Shown: positions 1 through 9,456, counted from the stretch's first letter. The stretch is 64,000 nucleotides of DNA from Parabacteroides sp. AM08-6 (GCF_003473295.1 NZ_QRMP01000001.1:124001-188000); one strand, 5' to 3'. A program made the numbers and translations. Notes: generated from the letters alone by a model not told the origin.

Positions 1-396
<396 letters not shown>

Positions 397-417
397 TTAT
401 AAAAAACGAGTAAGGGC

Positions 418-448
418 AAAAAGGTCCTACTTTCACAAGCAAGACCTT
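418..448 (-). terminator. Intrinsic terminator after the polyferredoxin gene
   Basis: On the minus strand an 11-bp stem (AAGGTCTTGCT pairing with AGTAGGACCTT, two G-U pairs) with a 6-nt loop is followed by a T run. It lies about 50 bp past the polyferredoxin stop and before tgt, so it separates the two transcripts. Confidence 0.7.
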
Positions 449-500
449 CTTAAATAAATGTTTAATCTTTAAAAATACTTATTATGAAAAATCGAAAAAT

Positions 501-2126
501 TTAAAATCCAAAATCATCTACTTCAACTTCTTTAACCTCTTCCTCCTTGGGTTTCTCCACAAATTTGTGGACCTCGTTGGATTTGACAATGATAGCCCGC
601 ATCGGACGTACCGGACAAATGGACTCGCAACCGCCGCAACCGATACATAAATCCGGGTCTACGTGCGGAATGGTCAGTGTACCTTCGTAGGGGACCATGT
701 GTACGGCTTGTGTCGGACAATGTTCCGAGCAAGCACCACAATCGTTGCCTTCCGTCTTGACGATACAACGGTTGATAAAGAAAGTGGCAATGCCGACCTG
801 AGTCGTCATTTTTTCTTCTTTTGTCAAAGGCTTGATAGCACCGGTAGGGCAGACGTCGGCACAAACAGTACATTCGTAATTACAATAACTGCTGATGTAA
901 GCCAGGCGTGGCTTCAGCATATAATCGAAACCATATTCCAATCCTGTCGGACGTAACACCTGACTCGGGCAACGTACCACACAAAGATGGCAGCCTGTAC
1001 ATTTATCTTTGAACCTTTCCAGGCTGATGGAGCCCGGAGGGGTAAGCGGCGGCCACTTTTTTTGACCGTGACCTTTACCTTTACCTTTATGATTGCCACA
1101 ACTACCATCGCCTTTGCATGTTTCTACTTCGTCGGCTATCGCGGAGATAACAGGCAGGCTGGCTGCAACTGTGACTCCTGTTGCCAAAAAGCTGCGACGG
1201 CTGTTTGCTCCCGTTTGTCCGATTGACATCGTATCGGTTGCGTTTACTGCCGGTTGTGCTTTTTCTTTCTTTAGAGCAACAGGTTGGTAACGGTATTGCA
1301 ATCCTCCTTTGGCGCAGGATGATACGCAATTGAAACAATCCACACAGCGGGAGGTGTCGATGGTCAGATTTTTGCTGTCGATGGCTTCGGCCTTGCACGT
1401 ATGCTCGCAATTGCCACAATGCGTACAGGCTTCTTTGTCGAACGATATGCGGAAAAACGAATAACGCGAAATCAGGCTCAATAAAGCACCGACCGGGCAA
1501 AGCGTATTACAAAACAACCGCCCGCGGAAAATAACCAGGACAATGAAAAGAACCAAAGCGATAATTGCAGCTATCAGTCCGGCAGTCGATACTGTGCTGA
1601 TTGTGACGTGATACAGGCTGTAATTATCCACCTTCATCAGCAAATCCGCCAGTATATTATTACTCCACATGACAACTGGCCGGAACAAGTTTGTTGCGAT
1701 ACGTCCGAAATTGCTGTAAGGGTCGAGCAACAAGCAGAGTTCGCTGAAGCCTAAAACGGCTAAAATAACGGTCAGGGCCAGTATTGAGTAACGTACCCAA
1801 TTGGCCGGTTTATGATATTTAAAACGTCGTACCCCTTTTTTCTTTTTCTTCCCGATGCAAAAAATCCGGTTAATAATATCTTGCAATACACCGGCCGAAC
1901 AAATTACCGAACAGTAAATACGTCCGAACAACAGGGCTAAAAGAAATTGAAAAACAATTATCCCTACCATGCCGCCTAAAATGGCCGGCATCAGTTGCGC
2001 ATGCAATAATTTATGTATCCCACTGGGAAGTGCTCCCGCAAAGTCTACAAAAAATAATAGTATAGGTACGAAAAAGAGGATTGCGAGTAGAACCCGCAAC
2101 CCTTTCAGGTAATTCGTTCGTTTCAT
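501..2126 (-). CDS. Membrane polyferredoxin, NapH-like plus NapG-like fusion
   Basis: A 541-residue membrane iron-sulfur protein. The N-terminal half is NapH/YccM-like: about four TM segments (near residues 10-30, 45-68, 112-132 and 183-200), paired CxxxC motifs (C72/C76 and C206/C210), then two cytoplasmic [4Fe-4S] motifs (C234-C244 and C261-C271). A linker follows with SRRSFLATG at 309-317 and a hydrophobic stretch, which looks like an internal Tat signal. The C-terminal half (about 370-510) is NapG-like with further [4Fe-4S] motifs (C376/C379/C382/C386, then a set near 410-425, one near 460 and one near 500). It likely passes electrons between a membrane donor and periplasmic or cytoplasmic partners. 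Its start overlaps the DUF362 stop by one base, so the two are co-transcribed. The actual electron donor and acceptor cannot be told from sequence. Confidence 0.85.
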   Translation of the reverse strand: MKRTNYLKGLRVLLAILFFVPILLFFVDFAGALPSGIHKLLHAQLMPAILGGMVGIIVFQFLLALLFGRIYCSVICSAGVLQDIINRIFCIGKKKKKGVRRFKYHKPANWVRYSILALTVILAVLGFSELCLLLDPYSNFGRIATNLFRPVVMWSNNILADLLMKVDNYSLYHVTISTVSTAGLIAAIIALVLFIVLVIFRGRLFCNTLCPVGALLSLISRYSFFRISFDKEACTHCGNCEHTCKAEAIDSKNLTIDTSRCVDCFNCVSSCAKGGLQYRYQPVALKKEKAQPAVNATDTMSIGQTGANSRRSFLATGVTVAASLPVISAIADEVETCKGDGSCGNHKGKGKGHGQKKWPPLTPPGSISLERFKDKCTGCHLCVVRCPSQVLRPTGLEYGFDYMLKPRLAYISSYCNYECTVCADVCPTGAIKPLTKEEKMTTQVGIATFFINRCIVKTEGNDCGACSEHCPTQAVHMVPYEGTLTIPHVDPDLCIGCGGCESICPVRPMRAIIVKSNEVHKFVEKPKEEEVKEVEVDDFGF

Positions 2127-3058
2127 CAGATTTTAATACGTTTGATTTTGATTTTATCCAGATTAGTCGTGCCTAATTTCAGAGCTTCCCCTTTTCCGAT
2201 ATGTCCGACAGCTTCCATATCCAGTTCTTTTACCTGATTGAACAATTTAAGGGCGGCTGTGTCTATGGCAATGATATCCGGGGATACAATCATAGATTTC
2301 AGCATAGCGACATCGGCAGCGCTTTTTCCTTGCGGGCCGTTCTGGTGCATCATGCGATAAGCATCCACAATATTAAGTACCGGTTTTTTCTGCCAAGCGC
2401 AGATATCGGCGATACATTGCTGAAGGTCATTCTGATGGAAGAATCGGCGGTCCCATACTATTCCCATCAGGTTTTTCATCGCGCATGACAATTTTGCTCC
2501 TCCGTGATTTTTCAGGATAGGTACGTTAATCCAAGCATCTGCTTCCACTAAAGCCTCATGGATTTTAGCATCTTTCAGTGTCACACCACCCGGGATGGAT
2601 ACTTCCTTATAATATTTTTCGTCATTACCCGGCATAATAATACCACCGGCTTCTTTCACTGCGGCAGCGATACCGCTTGTTTCATAACATTTTTGCCAAT
2701 TGTCGCAAGTGTGGTCAAATACGGTTACTTTTTCAGCACCGGCAGCAAGGCATCTTTTTACCAAAGCTTTAATCAATTCGGGGTTGGTGTTTCCGGCCAG
2801 TTCTGGTGTACGGTCCCATCCGATATTGGGCTTAATCACAACCTTTTGCCCTTTTTTGATGTATTTTCCGATACCTCCGAGTGCTTCCAAGGCTTTATCG
2901 AGCATTACTTCCGGCTCTCCACCCATAACAGCTACCATGTCGGGCACCTGCTCTACGGTTACGGTATTTGATTTGAGAGCAGCTTGTAGGCCGTCAAAAT
3001 TGAGCGATAAGGCTGCGCCTGCTACCACACTGGTCTTTAAGAAATCACGACGTTTCAT
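2126..3058 (-). CDS. DUF362 domain protein with Tat-type signal
   Basis: A 310-residue protein starting MKRRDFLKTSVVAGAALSL, a twin-arginine leader (RRDFLK) with a hydrophobic core, so it is probably exported folded, which suggests a cofactor. The rest matches DUF362 (PF04015-type): KVVIKPNIGWD, VTVFDHTCDNW, WINVPILKNHGGAKLSCAMKNLMG and a C-terminal VSPDIIAIDTAALKL. The family function is unsettled; members often accompany ferredoxins. It is the first gene of a two-gene operon with the polyferredoxin (1-bp overlap). A TATCTTTG box 33 bp upstream supports the ATG at 3058. Known: domain family. Inferred: periplasmic redox or metal partner of the polyferredoxin. Confidence 0.85.
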   Translation of the reverse strand: MKRRDFLKTSVVAGAALSLNFDGLQAALKSNTVTVEQVPDMVAVMGGEPEVMLDKALEALGGIGKYIKKGQKVVIKPNIGWDRTPELAGNTNPELIKALVKRCLAAGAEKVTVFDHTCDNWQKCYETSGIAAAVKEAGGIIMPGNDEKYYKEVSIPGGVTLKDAKIHEALVEADAWINVPILKNHGGAKLSCAMKNLMGIVWDRRFFHQNDLQQCIADICAWQKKPVLNIVDAYRMMHQNGPQGKSAADVAMLKSMIVSPDIIAIDTAALKLFNQVKELDMEAVGHIGKGEALKLGTTNLDKIKIKRIKI

Positions 3059-3091
3059 TGTAGTTGGTTTTTATTATTATTAAAGATTTAA

Positions 3092-3099
3092 CAAAGATA
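3092..3099 (-). promoter_or_regulatory. -7 box of the DUF362/polyferredoxin operon
   Basis: Minus strand TATCTTTG (TAnnTTTG), 33 bp upstream of the DUF362 ATG. It is back-to-back with the plus-strand box at 3121-3128. Confidence 0.65.
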
Positions 3100-3120
3100 G
3101 ATAATCAATAATAAATAGTG

Positions 3121-3128
3121 TATATTTG
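3121..3128 (+). promoter_or_regulatory. -7 box of the DUF2971-like gene
   Basis: TATATTTG, 24 bp upstream of the ATG at 3153. It overlaps a possible TTG start at 3126, which argues that the ATG is the real start. Confidence 0.6.
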
Positions 3129-3152
3129 AGGTCAAAAAAAATAAAAAAAAGA

Positions 3153-3950
3153 ATGAATTTATATTCTTATATTTCAGTGAATTCCTTTGTTAAAGGCTAC
3201 GTTTTTTCTGAACAGTCCTCAATATTAAGGCTTAGAGTTCCCAATTTGATGTACGCAGTATCGGAAGAAGAAATAGAGTATGGTTTGTCTGTTTTGAGAG
3301 ATTCGATTCGTTTGTATGAAAAGCGACACTCTATTTTGCCACAAGAGAGCAAACAGGAGATGCCTTTTTTTCGCAATAACCGTAAAATATTGATTGGACC
3401 GGAGATGGAAATGTACGCATGGATGTTTTATGAAGTTCCCGAAATCCCTCATAACCTGAAATTGTCTCATTTCCCTTTTCTTCGTTTGACGATAGATTAT
3501 GAGGCGCTCGGTGAATATTGTTTATCGGAAAATTATTTCTTGCTACGTTGTAAATATGAGGAAGAGAAGAGTTTACATACATTTGCCGAACAAATGGAAC
3601 AGGAGTACGATAAATTCTTTTTTGATGCGGAACATACCGGCTTTAAAGCAGATTCCCGGCTTTTCTCCCTGTTGTGCAATGCTTGTCTGGAAGTTAGAAA
3701 TCCGCGTTTTGCTCACGAAAAGGAGTGGCGGATGGTTTTGTTTTCTGAACCGGCGAATGCCTCGTACGATTTTGCAGACGGACAATTGATGCCATATCTT
3801 CCTGTTTCTTTTCCTCTTAGCTGTATCCGCAGGATTGCATTGCCAAACCGGGAGGATAACAAGATGATTTATAGTGCACTGGCCGGCTTTCTACAGCATG
3901 CCGGATTAGCTCCGGAACGTTATCTGGAAGGTTTGATAGAGGAAGATTAA
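3153..3950 (+). CDS. DUF2971-like hypothetical protein
   Basis: A 265-residue cytoplasmic protein without signal peptide or TM segment, starting MNLYSYISVNSFVKGYVF. An upstream in-frame TTG at 3126 lies inside the promoter box, so ATG 3153 is preferred. The C-terminal half has RFAHEKEWRMVLFSEP, the acidic/EWR signature typical of DUF2971 proteins, followed by LPVSFPLSCIRRIALPNRED. The family has no established biochemical function; members are scattered in accessory regions. The gene is a lone unit, divergent from the DUF362 operon and convergent with the fucosidase across the 22-bp repeat array. Family assignment is by motif only. Confidence 0.6.
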   Translation: MNLYSYISVNSFVKGYVFSEQSSILRLRVPNLMYAVSEEEIEYGLSVLRDSIRLYEKRHSILPQESKQEMPFFRNNRKILIGPEMEMYAWMFYEVPEIPHNLKLSHFPFLRLTIDYEALGEYCLSENYFLLRCKYEEEKSLHTFAEQMEQEYDKFFFDAEHTGFKADSRLFSLLCNACLEVRNPRFAHEKEWRMVLFSEPANASYDFADGQLMPYLPVSFPLSCIRRIALPNREDNKMIYSALAGFLQHAGLAPERYLEGLIEED

Positions 3951-4018
3951 AGGAAATATCCTTTGCAATCCTTTACAGGACAGGTGGGTAATAGCTATTT
4001 TCTGCTTAGCTATTTGCC

Positions 4019-4106
4019 TTTCGACAATTGTGGTAAGGCCTTTTGATAACTGTCGTAAGGCCTTACCACAATTGTCGAAAGGTCTTGCGATAGTTATCGA
4101 AAAGCA
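4019..4106. repeat. Array of four 22-bp palindromic units
   Basis: Four consecutive 22-bp units at 4019-4040, 4041-4062, 4063-4084 and 4085-4106. The shared core is CGACAATTGTCG-like, followed by TAAGG. Units 1 and 3 are near reverse complements, giving a perfect inverted repeat of about 26 bp around a 14-nt loop (roughly 4017-4082); units 2 and 4 also pair (GATAACTGTCG with CGATAGTTATC, one mismatch). The array fills the gap between two convergent genes and may act as a bidirectional terminator. Confidence 0.85.
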
Positions 4107-4147
4107 AATACCTCGCGAACAAATTTGAAATGCAATGGGTTGCATTT

Positions 4148-5473
4148 TCAGAAAAGACAGGAGGTTGTTTCTTGTAATTCCAGTTCAATTACATAATCTA
4201 TATCTACTGGAACTTCAGACAGAGTTAACAGAACGCCTTGTTTGTTCTGGCTGAATTTTACAGGGCTTTTGTCTTTAAACAAAGTTGCTTTTTTTACTTT
4301 CTGCGCGGTAATGGGTAGGAAGAGACCTTTATCTTGTAAGTCAAGTATATGCACATATAGTTTGTTCCCTTTTTGGGTAGTTACTCCCCAGTTACGCGGT
4401 GTGACGATACCACCTCGCGTACCATATATTGTTTCCCTGTATATATTCATCCAGTCCCCCATCTCTTTTAACCGTTCGATGGAAGTGGCAGGCAATTCGC
4501 CGTTGGGTTGCGGCCCGATGTTCATTAAAAGGTTGGCATTCATACCGGCGGCTTTTACCAGATAATGGATAAGTGTTTTTGTGGATTTGTAATCTTGGTC
4601 TGTGATTTTATACCCCCACATGCCATTCATTGTTTCGCAGGTTTCCAGTGGAAGTGGACTGATATTTTGACCGGAAAGACCGGCTTTGTTTTCACCGGGC
4701 AGGTCACGTTCGAATATCTGGATATCCTCGCCGGCAAAGGGTGTTTGGTGGTGATTGTTTCCGATAAGGCAAGCCGGTTGCAGCTTATGAATCATGGCAT
4801 ATTGTTCCGGTAGCTGCCAGTCGAAATCGGGATTCTGGTCCTGATCCCACCAACCGTCGAACCAGATGGCTCCAATCGGGCCATAGTTGGTCAGCAGTTC
4901 GGTTATCTGGTTGTTCATAAATTGATAGTATGTTTTCCATTCACCGTGTGTAGTACGCCCGGTTCCGTGGCCGGTTCTTCCCAGCGGATAGTAGTCGTCG
5001 CGCGACCAGTCGAGGTGTGAGTAATAAAAATGGAGTTTAATACCTTGTTTATGGCATTCGTCTGCCAGTTCTTTCACGATATCCCGTTTGAACGGAGTTG
5101 CTTTTACGATATTATAATCGGAATACTTCGTATTGAACATGGAGAAGCCGTCGTGATGGCGGGTAGTGAAGCAAATGTATTTAGCCCCTGAAGCTTTGAT
5201 GGCAGCCACCCATTCTGCCGCATTGAATTTGGAAGGGTAGAAGCCCCCGGCCAGTTTAGCATACTCTTTGTAATTCAGGTTTTTGTTTGTCATTACCCAT
5301 TCTCCGTCAGCCAGCATACTGTATATGCCGTAATGGATGAAAATTCCGAACTTATTGTCTTGAAATTCTTTTCTTGCTTCCTGATTTTCTTTGGAAGGCG
5401 TGTAATTTGTTTGCGCCAAAACCGGTAGAGCAAGGCTGGCGGCAAGTAACAGACTTAGCGTTTTCTTTTTCAT
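4148..5473 (-). CDS. Alpha-L-fucosidase, glycoside hydrolase family 29
   Basis: A secreted 441-residue enzyme that releases L-fucose from host or plant glycans by a retaining mechanism. It has a signal peptide (MKKKTLSLLLAASLALPVLAQ), then GH29 blocks: KFGIFIHYGIYSM, ICFTTRHHDGFSMF, LHFYYSHLDWSRDDYY and GAIWFDGWWDQDQN, where the Asp of WFD is the expected nucleophile, and LLMNIGPQPNGELP. A longer frame begins at 5500, but the promoter box at 5498-5505 and the signal peptide fix the ATG at 5473. It stands alone, not in a SusCD locus, divergent from the DUF5686 gene. Probably periplasmic. Substrate linkage cannot be deduced. Confidence 0.93.
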   Translation of the reverse strand: MKKKTLSLLLAASLALPVLAQTNYTPSKENQEARKEFQDNKFGIFIHYGIYSMLADGEWVMTNKNLNYKEYAKLAGGFYPSKFNAAEWVAAIKASGAKYICFTTRHHDGFSMFNTKYSDYNIVKATPFKRDIVKELADECHKQGIKLHFYYSHLDWSRDDYYPLGRTGHGTGRTTHGEWKTYYQFMNNQITELLTNYGPIGAIWFDGWWDQDQNPDFDWQLPEQYAMIHKLQPACLIGNNHHQTPFAGEDIQIFERDLPGENKAGLSGQNISPLPLETCETMNGMWGYKITDQDYKSTKTLIHYLVKAAGMNANLLMNIGPQPNGELPATSIERLKEMGDWMNIYRETIYGTRGGIVTPRNWGVTTQKGNKLYVHILDLQDKGLFLPITAQKVKKATLFKDKSPVKFSQNKQGVLLTLSEVPVDIDYVIELELQETTSCLF

Positions 5474-5497
5474 TGGAATGATGTTATTTATGTACCA

Positions 5498-5505
5498 CAA
5501 ATCTA
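5498..5505 (-). promoter_or_regulatory. -7 box of the fucosidase gene
   Basis: Minus strand TAGATTTG, 24 bp upstream of the ATG at 5473. Confidence 0.55.
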
Positions 5506-5634
5506 TAAAAAAGGAATGAGTATCTATTATTATTTGGTTGCAGATTATAAAAAAATCCCTTTTTTATACCAAATTAGTAGTCAATTGGAATACAATCTGC
5601 GTAATTTGGAACATTTTAAGAAGAATATCTGTTA

Positions 5635-5642
5635 TAATTTTG
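5635..5642 (+). promoter_or_regulatory. -7 box of the DUF5686 gene
   Basis: TAATTTTG, 55 bp upstream of the ATG at 5698; a moderate leader would follow. Confidence 0.5.
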
Positions 5643-5697
5643 CGACGTTTATGTTTAGGGATATAGTAGGATAATGGGAATTAGTTAAAGTTTTGTG

Positions 5698-8247
5698 ATG
5701 GGGAAAAAGATTATTTTTTTGCTGACATCCTTATTGTTTGTTTGGGTAACTAATGCCCAGGATACTGTATTGAAAGGGATTGTTACCGATTCGGTTACCG
5801 GAGAGGGACTTCCGTTCGTTTCAATCATCTTTAGGGGAACAACGATGGGTACGGCAACTGATGGGGATGGGAACTTTTCTTTTTCGGCAAGAACGAATGT
5901 AAGGCAAGTGGATTTTTCCTATTTGGGATATGATACAAAAACGATAGAGGTTGTTCCTGGGAAAATGAACAATTTAAAAATAGAATTGGTCCCTACCGGA
6001 ATTGTCTTGGATGATGTGATTATAAAACCCAAAAAGGAAAAATACTCCAAAAAGGAAAATCCGGCTGTTGCTTTTGTGAAAAAGGTTATCGAGTCGCGTG
6101 AAAGCAATGACCCGCGTAATCATGATTATTTTCAATACGACCAGTATGAGAAGATGGTCTTTGCCATGAACGATTATAAGCCGAAACCTAAAAAAGAAGG
6201 TAAGACCGGTAGATTTGATTTTCTTGTTGACTTTATTGATACATTAGATATAGGAAAGACGATTCTTCCTGTTTCTGAAAAAGAAAAAGTGGAAACGGTT
6301 TATTACCGGAAGGAGCCGAAGAGTGAGAAAAGGGTTGTGAAAGGAAATAAGTCGGCCGGTGTGGACGAAATTTTCTCCCGTGATGGTATTCAGCAGATTT
6401 TGAACGAAGTGTTTCGTGAAGTCGATATTTTCAAAAATGATATTCCATTGTTTTTGCAGCGTTTTGTCAGTCCGTTGTCTACGATAGGACCGAATTATTA
6501 CAAATATTATTTATTGGATACAATCGAGGTGAAGGGGCAAAAATGTGTGGATCTCGGTTTTGTGCCTTTTAACTCGGAGACATTCGGATTTACCGGGCAT
6601 TTGTTGGTGACGTTGGATTCTACTTATTTCGTACAGCGGGTTATCCTGAATGTACCGAAAAACATTAATCTGAACTTTGTCAGCGGCATGACAATCGAGC
6701 AGACATTCGAACGGCTGCCGGACGGGACACGTATTATCACCAAAGATGATATTAATGTGGATTTTAAGCTGAGTGAAAAAACAAAAGGCATGTATGCCCG
6801 TCGACTAAATATTTATAGTAACCAGGTTTTCTCTCCTCCTGAGGATGTGGAAATCTTTAAGGAGAGTGCTCCTGTTATCACTTTGAAAGGCGCTTTTACC
6901 CAATCGGAAGATTTTTGGGACACCAATCGTCCGGAAGAGGCCGGGAAACGGAAACAGAATTCGGTGGAGAAGTTAATGGCGAAGTTTCGTTCTGTCCCTC
7001 TTTTCTATGTTACGGAAAAGATAGTTTCTATCCTTGTTTCCGGTTATATACCGACGAATAAAGATCCGTTGAAGAGTAAATTCGAGATTGGACCGATGAA
7101 CACGGCTATTAGTGGAAATGCGATTGAAGGTGCCCGTTTTCGTGTGGGGGGAACTACGACTACCGCTTTCAGTAAGAATCTGTTTATGGACGGTTATATG
7201 GCTTATGGTACGAAAGACGAGAAGTTGAAGTATGATGCTTTGGTTGAATATTCTTTTAATGACAGGAAAGAGTACAGGAAAGAATTTCCTCTGAACTCAA
7301 TCCGTTTGGAATATATGTACGATATCAACCAGTTAGGGCAGCAATATATGTATACCAGCAAAGATAATATGTTCTTGGCTTGGAAACGTCAAAAGGATAC
7401 GCGTGCTACCTATCTGCGCAATGCGGAACTGACCTATTATCACGAACATTATAACGGTTTGGCTTACGGAGCTGTTGTACGTAACCGTCGGGAATATGCG
7501 ACGGAATATGCTGTTTTCGACCGGATTGGTCCTGATGGTAGTATACAAAAGACTAAAGCGTATGATATGACCGAACTGGAATTGAAGTTCAGATATGCTA
7601 AGGATGAAAAGTTCTACCAAACTCGTAATATCCGCTACCCGATTACTTTTGATGCTTTGATTTTCAATTTTAGTCATGTGATGGCAAAGAAGGATTTGCT
7701 GGGGTCTTCGTATGACTATCAGCGGACGGATATCGGTATACAGAAACGTTTCTGGTTCTCGGCTTTCGGATATATAGATATTATAACCAAAGCTGGTAAA
7801 GTATGGAACAAGGTTCCCTATCCGTTACTTATTTTGCCGAATGCCAACCTTTCTTATACAATCCAGCCGGAGTCATATACAAATATGAACGCAATGGAAT
7901 TTATTAGTGATGAATATGCTTCTTGGGATTTGACCTATTATATGAATGGTAACTTATTGAATCGCTTGCCGCTTGTCAAGAAGTTGAAATGGAGAGAAGT
8001 CTTTGCGTTCCGTGGAATGTGGGGACATCTATCGGACAAGAATAATCCGGCAAACGGTGGTGAAGGCTTGTATCTATTCCCGGACGGTTCTTATACTTTT
8101 GGAAAGGCTCCTTATATGGAAGCAAGTGTCGGCATAGAAAATATCTTCAAGTTTCTCCGTTTGGATTATGTTTGGCGTTTGAATTATCGGGACCATCCGG
8201 ATATTCAGACCAAAGGAATTCGTTTTATGATGAGAATAACGTTTTAA
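5698..8247 (+). CDS. DUF5686 family outer-membrane protein with carboxypeptidase-regulatory-like domain
   Basis: An 849-residue protein with a signal peptide (MGKKIIFLLTSLLFVWVTNAQ). A CarboxypepD_reg-like beta-sandwich follows at about 22-105 (LKGIVTDSVTGEGLPFVSI, then DGDGNFSFSA), as in the plug-proximal domain of TonB-dependent proteins. The remainder is the DUF5686 region, rich in aromatic beta-strand patterns and ending in a beta-signal-like RFMMRITF, which suggests an outer-membrane barrel. There is no TonB plug, so it is not a classical SusC. Function is unknown. It is a monocistronic unit; its last 4 bp overlap the convergent hydrogenase protease gene. A GTG three bases upstream of the ATG is also possible. 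Confidence 0.8.
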   Translation: MGKKIIFLLTSLLFVWVTNAQDTVLKGIVTDSVTGEGLPFVSIIFRGTTMGTATDGDGNFSFSARTNVRQVDFSYLGYDTKTIEVVPGKMNNLKIELVPTGIVLDDVIIKPKKEKYSKKENPAVAFVKKVIESRESNDPRNHDYFQYDQYEKMVFAMNDYKPKPKKEGKTGRFDFLVDFIDTLDIGKTILPVSEKEKVETVYYRKEPKSEKRVVKGNKSAGVDEIFSRDGIQQILNEVFREVDIFKNDIPLFLQRFVSPLSTIGPNYYKYYLLDTIEVKGQKCVDLGFVPFNSETFGFTGHLLVTLDSTYFVQRVILNVPKNINLNFVSGMTIEQTFERLPDGTRIITKDDINVDFKLSEKTKGMYARRLNIYSNQVFSPPEDVEIFKESAPVITLKGAFTQSEDFWDTNRPEEAGKRKQNSVEKLMAKFRSVPLFYVTEKIVSILVSGYIPTNKDPLKSKFEIGPMNTAISGNAIEGARFRVGGTTTTAFSKNLFMDGYMAYGTKDEKLKYDALVEYSFNDRKEYRKEFPLNSIRLEYMYDINQLGQQYMYTSKDNMFLAWKRQKDTRATYLRNAELTYYHEHYNGLAYGAVVRNRREYATEYAVFDRIGPDGSIQKTKAYDMTELELKFRYAKDEKFYQTRNIRYPITFDALIFNFSHVMAKKDLLGSSYDYQRTDIGIQKRFWFSAFGYIDIITKAGKVWNKVPYPLLILPNANLSYTIQPESYTNMNAMEFISDEYASWDLTYYMNGNLLNRLPLVKKLKWREVFAFRGMWGHLSDKNNPANGGEGLYLFPDGSYTFGKAPYMEASVGIENIFKFLRLDYVWRLNYRDHPDIQTKGIRFMMRITF

Positions 8248-8687
8248 CAAGATGCTTTAATCATTTCGATGACTTCCGGTACGGCGGCTTCGACGGCCGG
8301 TGTCAATTCCATACCAACCTCGTTGATATCGGCTGCGGAAATGACTATGAGTTGGATATCAGGTAACTTTCCTGTTAGTATCATGGCCTCAATCATGTCG
8401 CGCAGACCGATTTCGTGAGCACTCATTAATGGTGGAAAATCGGATGCATATCGGGGGCGCAGTTGTCGAATCGTACCTGGTGGATTTTGGTCGAGCGTTG
8501 CATCCACCATAATAATCCGGTCATAATCCTGTATCCAGCTAAGCAAATGCAGACCGCCTGTGCCGCCATCCATCAGACTGACGTTGTCGGGTAATGTCTC
8601 TTTTTCCAAAGCTTGTATGACATGGATGCCGACACCTTCGTCTTTCAACAGGAGATTGCCGACACCTAATATTAACGTTTTATCCAT
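8244..8687 (-). CDS. hyaD: [NiFe] hydrogenase maturation protease (HyaD/HybD type)
   Basis: A 147-residue M52 endopeptidase that trims the C-terminal peptide of the large subunit once nickel is inserted. Visible: ILGVGNLLLKDEGVG at the N-terminus (E17), IMVDAT with D62, and SAHEIGLRD with H91. These correspond to the Glu/Asp/His nickel-sensing triad of HybD. It is the last gene of the hyaABC-protease run, 7 bp after hyaC, and its natural substrate is HyaB upstream. The 3' end overlaps the convergent DUF5686 gene by 4 bp, so its terminator must lie inside that gene. Symbol by analogy with E. coli Hyd-1. Confidence 0.93.
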   Translation of the reverse strand: MDKTLILGVGNLLLKDEGVGIHVIQALEKETLPDNVSLMDGGTGGLHLLSWIQDYDRIIMVDATLDQNPPGTIRQLRPRYASDFPPLMSAHEIGLRDMIEAMILTGKLPDIQLIVISAADINEVGMELTPAVEAAVPEVIEMIKASC

Positions 8688-8694
8688 ATTCTTT

Positions 8695-9435
8695 CTATTC
8701 GTTTTTGCGTGCTGCTTTCGTAATGGTTTCTGCTGTTTCTGTTACTTCTTCTTCATTGGCACGGCTCTCTTCGACAAATTTCCATCCACCTATCATAGAA
8801 GAAGCTTCGCCACGACGTTCTATATAATCATGGTAACATACCAAATAGATATGAATGATGGCAAAGAGGATAAAGAACCACATCAGGAAATGATGTATTT
8901 CGCGTGCCACCAAGTCGCCTCCCAGTACTGGAATTGTCCAGGCAAAAAGCTGGGGAAAAAAAGATTCACTCATCTTTGCATACAGGCCGAAACCTGTAAT
9001 ACTCTGTAATAGAAAGGCCAGGAACATTACAAAATAAATCAGGCTTGCCAACGCATTATGGCCGATACTTTCTATCGGTTTGCTCTTTATCATCAGAATA
9101 TCCACTTTTATGATTTGCAGAATCTCCTTCCATTGCGATTTCTTGAGTTGGATAAAATTGTTCCATCGAGCGAAACGATTTCCGACAAACCCCCAATATA
9201 TGCGAAACACGAAATTGAAAAAGAAAACAAATGCTGTCACAAAATGAATAAAACGCACGATACCGAACCAATAGCTGAAGCTGGCTTCTGTTTCCGTCAT
9301 AATAGCAGGCGGATCTGCGATTATGAATCCGGTGATGCAAAGGATGATGATGCAAAGTGCATTCAACCAATGGTAAAAGCGTACGGGAAGTTCCCATACA
9401 TATACTTCTCTTAAACGTCTCTTTCGACTTTTCAT
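8695..9435 (-). CDS. hyaC: Ni/Fe-hydrogenase b-type cytochrome subunit
   Basis: A 246-residue integral membrane diheme cytochrome b that anchors the hydrogenase dimer and passes electrons to menaquinone. The sequence has VWELPVRFYHWLNALCIIIL near the N-terminus, RFIHFVTAFVFFFNFVFRIYW, a third helix in SLIYFVMFLAFLLQSITGF, and HHFLMWFFILFAIIHIYLV; the conserved His residues in these helices are the expected heme ligands. The charged C-terminal tail (EEEVTETAETITKAARKNE) is cytoplasmic. It sits between hyaB (21 bp gap) and hyaD (7 bp gap). Its presence shows the enzyme is a respiratory, membrane-bound uptake type rather than a soluble one. Confidence 0.95.
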   Translation of the reverse strand: MKSRKRRLREVYVWELPVRFYHWLNALCIIILCITGFIIADPPAIMTETEASFSYWFGIVRFIHFVTAFVFFFNFVFRIYWGFVGNRFARWNNFIQLKKSQWKEILQIIKVDILMIKSKPIESIGHNALASLIYFVMFLAFLLQSITGFGLYAKMSESFFPQLFAWTIPVLGGDLVAREIHHFLMWFFILFAIIHIYLVCYHDYIERRGEASSMIGGWKFVEESRANEEEVTETAETITKAARKNE

Positions 9436-9456
9436 AATAACTCGAATTGATAATTA

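Noticed and set aside
3126..3152. TTG-started extension of the DUF2971-like gene
   Set aside because: It overlaps the -7 promoter box, so it would not be in the transcript.
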